A stretch of 25,968 nucleotides of DNA, taken from the IMG/VR virus record IMGVR_UViG_3300046000_003360, positions 1-25,968 of that record. One strand, given 5' to 3'. The position numbers and the translations under genes were made by a program. Origin of the DNA: a virus. Positions 5,957 to 11,742 of this stretch are shown here, piece by piece. Under the pieces are notes generated by a model. The model saw only the letters and a list, made by a program, of their open reading frames with translations. It was not told where the DNA came from and ran no database searches. The number at the start of each line of letters is the position of its first letter. The first letter of the stretch is position 1.

Positions 5957-6716
5957 GCCTGAGCTCATTAATCTTTACAACGTGCTGCAGCAGCATGGCA
6001 CTTGGACAAGTCCACGTGGTGAAAGATGCCTTGAGATTGAAAACTTTACTTACACGGTCAACCCCTTTGTAAGGTTCAACTCATTCAAAGGTCGTAACTT
6101 TAATGTGAAGTACCTTAAGCGCGAAATGTCTTGGTACATCAAGGCTGACCCGTATGATCTTAGCATTGCTGATCACGCTTCGCAGTGGGGCAAGATCGTT
6201 GCCAACGGTAAGTTGAATAGTAACTACGGCAGTTATTGGTTTGGCAAACACGGCGTTACGCATATTGCAAAGCTGCTTACGCAGGATCCAATGTCCCGCC
6301 GTGCTGTGATTCCAATGTACGGCACTGACATAGACCATATGGATATAGAGGCAAAGGATGTTCCATGCACGCTGGCCATTGAGTTCCGGATCAGGAATGG
6401 CAGGTTGAACGCCAGAGCTATCATGCGTAGCCAAGATATTCTTTGGGGCATGGCAAATGACTTGCCAACTTTCAGCTTCCTGCAGGAAATTGTGGCTAAC
6501 TTGGTTGGCGCTGAGATGGGAACATTAACAATATCAGCTGGCTCATTCCATGTCTATGAATCTCGATTGACCATGTTCAATGACATCATCAATACCAATA
6601 TCCATGAAGCGCTTGTTGATAAGCCACCACGCATTAACAGGTACGAGGCCTACATTTTGGCAGGCAAATCCATCAACCCTACTTTTGAGTTTGCAAAATG
6701 GCTATCGAACGTGTAG
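5934..6716 (+). CDS. Thymidylate synthase homologue, probable dCMP hydroxymethylase type
   Basis: This is a 260-residue protein of the thymidylate synthase family, close to the E. coli ThyA length of 264. The nucleophile is Cys145 in DVPCTLAIEF; phosphate-binding arginines are in DPMSRRAVIPMY (122-123) and MRSQD (Arg165, Asp168); HVY (206-208) matches the His/Tyr that hold the deoxyribose. Residue numbers run one behind E. coli ThyA without gaps in this part. The base-reading Asn177 of ThyA is replaced by Asp176 (WGMANDLP). In T4 dCMP hydroxymethylase the same position is Asp179 and gives preference for dCMP over dUMP. The likely product is therefore 5-hydroxymethyl-dCMP (or 5-methyl-dCMP) rather than dTMP. 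The start at 5934 has GGAAG upstream and overlaps the kinase gene by 23 bases. Confidence 0.9.
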   Translation: MEMLIRNEPELINLYNVLQQHGTWTSPRGERCLEIENFTYTVNPFVRFNSFKGRNFNVKYLKREMSWYIKADPYDLSIADHASQWGKIVANGKLNSNYGSYWFGKHGVTHIAKLLTQDPMSRRAVIPMYGTDIDHMDIEAKDVPCTLAIEFRIRNGRLNARAIMRSQDILWGMANDLPTFSFLQEIVANLVGAEMGTLTISAGSFHVYESRLTMFNDIINTNIHEALVDKPPRINRYEAYILAGKSINPTFEFAKWLSNV

Positions 6717-6880
6717 ATTTATCATTCGCTGTTCAAAAAGAACTTAGAATATTTGTTTTTGAACTTATTCGTGACGGTTATCAAATGGAGGACATACTGA
6801 CGGCATTGGCCGCTCTAAAAGTGGAAATGGCTTCGGCCATGGTTTGGCAAGATGTAATAAGTACAAAAGACGTGATATAA
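6698..6880 (+). CDS. Hypothetical protein, 60 residues
   Basis: This is a short protein whose ATG at 6698 overlaps the last 19 bases of the synthase homologue. It reads MAIERVDLSFAVQKELRIFV, then FELIRDGYQMEDILTALAAL, and appears all-helical and mildly acidic, without membrane segments or cysteines. No family is recognised. Its TAA stop (6878-6880) lies inside the -10 element and palindrome that precede the next gene, so it is the last gene of its translationally coupled run. Confidence 0.7.
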   Translation: MAIERVDLSFAVQKELRIFVFELIRDGYQMEDILTALAALKVEMASAMVWQDVISTKDVI

Positions 6881-6887
6881 TTCACGT
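6870..6887 (+). promoter_or_regulatory. Extended -10 promoter inside a perfect 6-bp inverted repeat (operator-like)
   Basis: ACGTGA (6870-6875) and TCACGT (6882-6887) form a perfect inverted repeat around TATAAT (6876-6881), a consensus -10 box. TG at 6873-6874 makes it an extended -10 element, TGATATAAT. No good -35 box is seen. Transcription would start near 6888, about 49 bases before the ATG at 6937. A dimeric repressor bound to the arms would cover the -10 box, so the repeat could be an operator. The match to CGTGATACAAT at 3819-3829 covers the left arm and -10 only. Confidence 0.55.
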
Positions 6888-6904
6888 TATGGGATACCCC
6901 CATA
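6888..6904 (+). other. Leader hairpin after the promoter, possible weak terminator
   Basis: TATGGG (6888-6893) can pair with CCCATA (6899-6904) over a five-base loop, ATACC, and CTTTTG follows. This 6-bp stem is directly adjacent to the palindrome at 6870-6887. If transcription starts near 6888 the hairpin would cap the 5' end of the new mRNA. For transcripts coming from upstream it could act as a weak intrinsic terminator, though the stem is short and the T-run has only four bases. Confidence 0.35.
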
Positions 6905-6936
6905 CTTTTGTAAATTGACTATTGAAAGGAATTGAA

Positions 6937-7647
6937 ATGTTAAATAAAATTCGTTGGACACCAGTAGAGCGCAACCTTGTCATTGAGACTGCTGTGACTT
7001 TCTACAATGAAGGTACCTACAGCCCTATTGCAGCAATCAGACAAGCTCAGCAAATTGTGCTACTGTCTAACCGCCGCCGTTCGCTTGCTAGCCACTCTGC
7101 AGCGCCTGACTTGATCAAATTGCTTAAGCAAAAGGCGGCGCAGAAGGTGCCAAAGCAAAAGGTGGTGGAAACTACCACACCAGTGGAAATAATGCCTCCA
7201 GCGCCACTGGTAGTGCCTAAAACCGATGCACCAGTTGATCTCGTTGAGCAGTTGGTGAATACTATTACACAACGATTCATTCTGGGGCTTCGTGAAAGCC
7301 TGCAGATTGCCGTTAGAGAGCTTGAGCATGAGTTTAAGATTGAAAAGCACAACCCAACGTATGGCGCATCTGGCAAGTCATTGCCTAAGGTAGTCATCAT
7401 TGGTTTGCTAGGTGATCAGGTCCACGCCATCACCAAAGAATTCTCTGATCGGTACGAGGTAAAATGCATTGATACCGATAGAGCCATGGGTATGTCACCG
7501 CCACAAGCTGATGCGTACCTTTTGATGAAGAACTTCATCAACCATCCGCTGTACCACAAGTACCAAGCATTTCCCAATCACGTTTTAATAGACGGCGGCA
7601 TGTCAACACTGCGCATGTGGCTCAATACTAAAGGACAAGACTTATGA
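6937..7647 (+). CDS. Unknown protein, 236 residues, helical N-terminus and Rossmann-like C-terminus
   Basis: The start is ATG 6937, with AAAGGA at 6925-6930; the in-frame TTG 6922 is not supported. Residues 1-55 (RWTPVERNLVIETAVTF, then AAIRQAQQIVLLSNRRR) look like a small basic helical DNA-binding unit, perhaps SANT-like. Residues about 75-100 are a Pro-rich linker. Residues 100-135 are an amphipathic helical region. Residues 148-230 look Rossmann-like: KVVIIGLLGDQVHAI, EVKCIDTDRA, ADAYLLMKNFINHPLYHKY and HVLIDGGMSTL. This arrangement recalls DUF2325-type domains, whose strands alternate in the same way, but I cannot confirm it. The gene has its own probable promoter and palindromic site, so it could regulate itself. 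It overlaps the next gene by ATGA. Confidence 0.85.
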   Translation: MLNKIRWTPVERNLVIETAVTFYNEGTYSPIAAIRQAQQIVLLSNRRRSLASHSAAPDLIKLLKQKAAQKVPKQKVVETTTPVEIMPPAPLVVPKTDAPVDLVEQLVNTITQRFILGLRESLQIAVRELEHEFKIEKHNPTYGASGKSLPKVVIIGLLGDQVHAITKEFSDRYEVKCIDTDRAMGMSPPQADAYLLMKNFINHPLYHKYQAFPNHVLIDGGMSTLRMWLNTKGQDL

Positions 7648-7856
7648 CAACCGAGGATTTTGTGTATACACCTTCATCAACTTGCGTCACCGAAAGATGG
7701 CGCCGTGTTTATAACTGGGTTCCTCCATCCGAGGATCCTGCCTACGTCAAAAAATGGTATGACTTTAGGTCGCGGTCTGCCAGAGGCATTGAGGCACTTG
7801 ACCAACCTATTGAGGTGCCGCAGTTCATCTCTATCAAGAAGTGGAAGAAGCAATGA
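7644..7856 (+). CDS. Hypothetical protein, 70 residues
   Basis: The ATG at 7644 overlaps the preceding stop (ATGA). The protein begins MTTEDFVYTPSSTCVTERWR, is rich in aromatic and basic residues (RRVYNWVPPSEDPAYVKKWY) and ends in the basic ISIKKWKKQ. No family is recognised. The repeated pattern of W, Y and R/K suggests a small nucleic-acid or protein-binding factor, but nothing decisive is visible. It is coupled to the next gene by ATGA at 7853-7856. Confidence 0.75.
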   Translation: MTTEDFVYTPSSTCVTERWRRVYNWVPPSEDPAYVKKWYDFRSRSARGIEALDQPIEVPQFISIKKWKKQ

Positions 7857-8185
7857 AGCAAGCCCCTGACATGGTCAAAATGAGCTTTGATGACTGGGTA
7901 GATCTACTCACGCATACTAACCACTTGGAATTGCTAAGTAATCCATACGACGTGTGGATCGAGGCTTTCCATGTGGGTAGTATCTTAGAACGTAGGAACT
8001 GCGCACATCAAATACGCACAAGCATGGGGCTGGTTTCTTCAGAAGACTTTGATGATGACACGACTATGTCGGTTACTGATGTCAAGCAAATGCAAATTGG
8101 CTTGCTTAAGAAAGTCTTGGAAATCTTGGAGTCTACCGCGCAGACCCAGGCGTTACCGATGGCGGAGGTGAAGCCATTGGATTAA
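7853..8185 (+). CDS. Hypothetical protein, 110 residues, last gene of the + block
   Basis: I use ATG 7853 (MKQAPDMVKMSFDDWVDLL) over the in-frame GTG 7841 because it overlaps the previous stop as ATGA and GAAGAAG precedes it. The product is acidic and mostly helical, with NPYDVWIEAFHVGSILERRN in the middle and SVTDVKQMQIGLLKKVLEIL in the last third. No domain is recognised. Its 3' end, including its last 17 codons, lies on top of the 3' end of the convergent - strand gene that ends at 8133; no terminator hairpin is visible between the two blocks. Confidence 0.75.
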   Translation: MKQAPDMVKMSFDDWVDLLTHTNHLELLSNPYDVWIEAFHVGSILERRNCAHQIRTSMGLVSSEDFDDDTTMSVTDVKQMQIGLLKKVLEILESTAQTQALPMAEVKPLD

Positions 8186-9149
8186 CCGTAGGCGCTGCAG
8201 GCTCATTATACTTATCCAAAGCGTACTGAGCTCCTGTGGCGCCTAAGCCTAAGGCAAGCCCTGGGATTTGAAGCCCTGGGACCATAGACATTAAACCGCC
8301 AGCGCCGGCCAAAGCTGATAGCACCATGCCAGAGCGGTCGCCATTCATGTACCGCTGATAGGCTTCATAAAAGCTCATACCAGCTCCTGCACCGCCTAAG
8401 GCACCGCCAACAAGTGGTGCTTTGGCAACATTTGCCAACTTAGACATTGGACCGGGAGTTGCGTCTGCAAGTCGCTTAGCTGCAGCAGCCTCAGCAGCTG
8501 GTGTAGCAGCAGCTCTTGCAGTAGTTGCCGCGTCAGCTTCCTTGCCTTGTCTAATAAGTCTATCGGCCAAAGATTCTTTGATTTGCCCGGGCTCGCCGCT
8601 GAAAAGGTCAGGCCCAAACTTCTTGGTCAGTTTTTTGGTAACTTCGCCTTGGCCTTTACTGCGCTGATAAGTTGCTGCAGCTTCTGGTACACCGCCTGCA
8701 ATTTCTTTTGAGCCGCCTGCCCAATTTTGATACCATTTTGTGCCAGAAGTCTGAGCTTTAGGCGTAGCCAATTGTTCAGGTTGGATACCTGCTTTAAGTA
8801 ATTCTTCATCGCGTAGTTTTAGCAACATGTCTTTAACACGCTGCTCCTCCTGTAGTTTCTTAACACCTTCGGCTGTTCGCATTTCCTGTGTTGGAAATAA
8901 CTTTCCCATGCCTTTTTGTACAAGCGGGCCAGATGCAGCGCCTACGCCAGTGGCAACAGCTTTTTCTTCACCGGGTGATAAGCCCAGTTCAGGCACCAAA
9001 GTCTTTGGCTTTTTAGTTACATTCGGCGCAGACTTTGCAGGCCCAATTGGCATGGTAAAGATGTCGTCGAGTTCCCCCAAACTGTCAGTCTGTGGTGTAC
9101 CCTGTGGATCACCAAAAATAAGTGCATCCAGCTTATCGTCTTTTGCCAT
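8133..9149 (-). CDS. Putative virion protein, 338 residues, Ala/Gly-rich with hydrophobic C-terminal part
   Basis: This is the last gene of the - strand virion block. The N-terminal third is charged and Pro-rich (MAKDDKLDALIFGDPQG); the middle is helical with EGVKKLQEEQRVKDMLLKLR, and then an Ala-rich stretch ATTARAAATPAAEAAAAKRL. From about residue 245 it becomes Gly/Ala-rich and hydrophobic (PLVGGALGGAGAGMSFYEAY; SALAGAGGLMSMVPGLQIPG; LALGLGATGAQYAL), like segments that insert into membranes. Podovirus ejection proteins often have such parts, so an internal or ejection protein is possible, but no family is recognised. It starts 8 bases after the preceding gene stops. Its 3' end overlaps the + strand gene at 7853-8185 by 53 bp. 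Confidence 0.8.
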   Translation of the reverse strand: MAKDDKLDALIFGDPQGTPQTDSLGELDDIFTMPIGPAKSAPNVTKKPKTLVPELGLSPGEEKAVATGVGAASGPLVQKGMGKLFPTQEMRTAEGVKKLQEEQRVKDMLLKLRDEELLKAGIQPEQLATPKAQTSGTKWYQNWAGGSKEIAGGVPEAAATYQRSKGQGEVTKKLTKKFGPDLFSGEPGQIKESLADRLIRQGKEADAATTARAAATPAAEAAAAKRLADATPGPMSKLANVAKAPLVGGALGGAGAGMSFYEAYQRYMNGDRSGMVLSALAGAGGLMSMVPGLQIPGLALGLGATGAQYALDKYNEPAAPTVNPMASPPPSVTPGSAR

Positions 9150-9157
9150 ATGTCAAC

Positions 9158-10756
9158 TCACTGTGGGTTAAACTGTCTGAACAACTGCATCCGATAATCG
9201 GCGTAGTCTTTATTGATCTTCTCATACACACTGCCGGGGCTAAAGAATTGGCGTGGTGAAGCAGCTGGGCCAACTTTGCTGGTGTACCCATCGTAGGCCC
9301 CATACAAAGCTTCACGTTGCTTATTCAACAGCAACTGCTGGCGTGCCCATAGCTGAACAGCGCGTGATGAGTCATCAATGCTTGCCATTGGCGCCTGCAA
9401 GAGTCTTGCATCATTATCCGTGGGGTTAACACCCAGCAAGCCCTTGTTGGCTTTTACGTTGGATAAGAATTCAGTCCCCAAAATGCGGCTTACGTCGCGA
9501 ACAGATTGCTGATCTTCAGGCGAAAGCTTAACGCGTTCCAAGAATTCTTTAACTGGCAAACCAACACGTACGTTGTACTGACCGGCTTGCGCTTGAATAC
9601 CTTCTTGTGCCGCAGTCATCAAGCCAGCAAGCAAACCTTGTTGCTGCATTATCGCAAAGATTTGTGGCTTACGCGTTGCAATTTCATTCAACTGCTTCAA
9701 ATTAGTATTGGATGATTCCAATAACTGCGGTGTGTAGTTAAGGATCTCATCACGCTTGGCGTTGAATGACTTATCAGCTTCTTGCACACGTTGCTTCTGA
9801 ATCTCAGCCTGTGATTGCAAAGGCATACCACCTAAGTCATTAGCCCTGGGCACTTGTCCGGGCGTAGGCAGTGGCGGCTGCGCCGTAACAGCTGGTGCTG
9901 CAGGGGCTGCTTGTTGCTGCGCAACCAATGGCATAACAACAGGCGGCGGGGCTGCCGCACCGGGTATAGCACCTGGAGCAGCTCCGGGCAAACCTGCTGG
10001 AGCCCCGGGCATTGCTGCAGCTGGTGCAGGAGCCCCGGGCATTGCTGCAGCTGGTGCAGGAGCACCTACAGGCGTGGGCTTAGGCATATTACCAAGGCGT
10101 TGACCGCTTGGCATAAGCGCAACAACAGCGTCGCCGTACTTAGCAATAAGCTCTGTTTCATTCATACCAAGCTCGCGGTCTTTAACTGCATTGGTAACTT
10201 TACGCTGGTCTTGCTCAGCAACAAACTTCTCGCGGTCAAGATTAAGCTTGCCCATCTCATTCTGCATGGTGAATGTACCCTTGACAATCTCACCAACCTT
10301 AGGCGATAATTGCGCAACCATTGGGTAGATCTTAGCAAGTTTTGCAGCAACATCCGGAGTCACGTTGCCACTTGACAACACGCCTTCAACCTGTGCCGGT
10401 GCAACGCCTAAAGTACTGGATAGCAACTGCAAAGCCTTGCCTTGGTTCTCTACTTCATATTTTTGGCCAGCCAACTGCGCTCGCATTTGCGCAATAGGTA
10501 GTTCAGCTTCACGTTGCTTTTCTTGGTACTGACCAACAACGCCTGATGCGCGGCCAAGTGCTTCACCAAAGTTGCCTGTGCGGCCGGGGTCTAATAAGGC
10601 TGCGCCAACTTGAAATAAGTTAGGTCCTTGCTGCGTTCTTGCTTCCAAAGCTGCAAGGGTCTTTTGAATTGCATCAAAATATTCTGACTTAGCCTTATCA
10701 TCCCCGCCAATCATAAATGGCGTTGATGAAGGTAGTGCGCCTGTTGGAGTTGCCAT
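9158..10756 (-). CDS. Putative internal virion protein, 532 residues, with Pro/Ala-rich linker
   Basis: This 532-residue protein has a helical N-terminal half (for example AIQKTLAALEARTQQGPNLF, GQYQEKQREAELPIAQMRAQ), a Pro/Ala/Gly-rich linker at about residues 228-310 containing tandem GAPAPAAAMP repeats, and a helical C-terminal half (QAEIQKQRVQEADKSFNAKR; SIDDSSRAVQLWARQQLLLN). The long helices joined by a flexible linker fit a structural or ejection protein packed inside the virion or tail. No named family is certain. GAAGG lies before the start; the gene begins 2 bases after the stop of the gene upstream and ends 8 bases before the next start, so it is inside the same operon. Confidence 0.85.
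   Translation of the reverse strand: MATPTGALPSSTPFMIGGDDKAKSEYFDAIQKTLAALEARTQQGPNLFQVGAALLDPGRTGNFGEALGRASGVVGQYQEKQREAELPIAQMRAQLAGQKYEVENQGKALQLLSSTLGVAPAQVEGVLSSGNVTPDVAAKLAKIYPMVAQLSPKVGEIVKGTFTMQNEMGKLNLDREKFVAEQDQRKVTNAVKDRELGMNETELIAKYGDAVVALMPSGQRLGNMPKPTPVGAPAPAAAMPGAPAPAAAMPGAPAGLPGAAPGAIPGAAAPPPVVMPLVAQQQAAPAAPAVTAQPPLPTPGQVPRANDLGGMPLQSQAEIQKQRVQEADKSFNAKRDEILNYTPQLLESSNTNLKQLNEIATRKPQIFAIMQQQGLLAGLMTAAQEGIQAQAGQYNVRVGLPVKEFLERVKLSPEDQQSVRDVSRILGTEFLSNVKANKGLLGVNPTDNDARLLQAPMASIDDSSRAVQLWARQQLLLNKQREALYGAYDGYTSKVGPAASPRQFFSPGSVYEKINKDYADYRMQLFRQFNPQ
10001..10060. repeat. Two exact tandem copies of a 30-bp unit in a coding linker
   Basis: The 30 bases at 10001-10030 are repeated exactly at 10031-10060, starting AGCCCCGGGCATTGCTGCAG. 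Each unit encodes ten residues of the Pro/Ala-rich linker (GAPAPAAAMP) on the - strand. A third, imperfect copy begins at 10061. Exact copies suggest a recent duplication by slippage or unequal recombination. Confidence 0.9.
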
Positions 10757-10758
10757 GA

Positions 10759-11742
10759 TTAGTAATCGCCTTCACCAAATGTTCCGCTACCACTACCGCC
10801 AAAGTTGACAAGATCGCCAGTACTGCTACTGCCAAAGAATTTGCTTAACGCGTTACCTGCGGCATCACCAAACTTTGTCTGGCTTACGCCGCCAATGATA
10901 GAACCTAAACCTGCAATTTGCTGGAGTGGTGATGCTGCATAGGCTCCTGGAATTGGGCCAGTGTAGGTATTGGCAACCGATGTTGGCACGTTGTAACCGC
11001 GTAGTGCTTGCGCGCCAAGATTAGCAGCTGTCAATGGAAACAACTGCTGGTTTTGATTGATGGTTTGCTGTTGACTACCCATTGTGGCCAACGCATTAAT
11101 GTCTGCCAAGTTAGCGGCTTGGCCTGCAGTTGCAAGACTGCCGTATTGCTGTGCGGCGCCTAATTTTTGTGCTTGATCAGCTTGCGCGGCACGCAATGCT
11201 TCAGTATAACCAGATTGCAACGCCTGTGACTGCGCAGCTTGTGTATTCATTAAACCCGTGTTAATGGCTTGGCCAAGAACCTCAGCGCCGCGTTTAGATC
11301 CAAACTGGCCAGTGCCAACTGCGGATGCAGTAGCCTGCGGGGCCAAGAATTGCTGAATATTTCGCTGTCCTAATTGCCCTAATGCATCCACAACCTGCGT
11401 TGTGTAAGGGTTCATAAACTGTTCAATACGGCTTTGCCCATCAGGGATTGGCTGACCGGTCTTAGGGTCTACAGGCTTTGCGGTAATATCGGCGGCGCCA
11501 ATATTACTAGTTGCCTGCATTGCTGTATCAAAATACCCAGGGTATGTATTAGTTGTCTTTGACGCTTTCTCAAAAGCCGCAGTTTGCAACGGCTGCGCAT
11601 TTGCATATGTAGCGCCGGTAACGCCTTTTGTAACGCCTTTTGCCAAGTCACTTAAATAGTCGGTGTACCAAGACGGCGCAGATGTTACTTGATTCTGCGT
11701 CGTGGTGATATTCGGTAGGGGATCACCTTGCATTAAACTCAT
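10759..11742 (-). CDS. Putative virion structural protein, 327 residues, Gln/Ala-rich
   Basis: This protein of 327 residues reads [20 protein letters not shown] at its start, then [57 protein letters not shown], a long Gln/Ala-rich helical stretch ([20 protein letters not shown]), and a Gly/Ser-rich tail ending [13 protein letters not shown] similar arrangement occurs in unnamed virion proteins of environmental podophages, where the WY-x-D-Y-L start and the FMNPYT motif recur. The job is not established; tail or internal virion structure is most likely. GAAAGG precedes the start, which overlaps the stop of the 1764-residue gene (ATGA at 11739-11742). Confidence 0.85.
   Translation of the reverse strand: MSLMQGDPLPNITTTQNQVTSAPSWYTDYLSDLAKGVTKGVTGATYANAQPLQTAAFEKASKTTNTYPGYFDTAMQATSNIGAADITAKPVDPKTGQPIPDGQSRIEQFMNPYTTQVVDALGQLGQRNIQQFLAPQATASAVGTGQFGSKRGAEVLGQAINTGLMNTQAAQSQALQSGYTEALRAAQADQAQKLGAAQQYGSLATAGQAANLADINALATMGSQQQTINQNQQLFPLTAANLGAQALRGYNVPTSVANTYTGPIPGAYAASPLQQIAGLGSIIGGVSQTKFGDAAGNALSKFFGSSSTGDLVNFGGSGSGTFGEGDY

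Noticed and set aside
6844-6881. Classical -35/-10 promoter using TTGGCA at 6844-6849
   Set aside because: The spacing to TATAAT would be 26 bases, too long; an extended -10 element explains the site better.
8186-8230. Bidirectional terminator after the convergent genes
   Set aside because: No stable GC-rich stem with a T-run is visible in this area on either strand.
8422-9171. + strand frames opposite the last virion gene
   Set aside because: They are antisense shadows of an Ala-rich gene; no ribosome binding site, no known domain and no coupling to neighbours.
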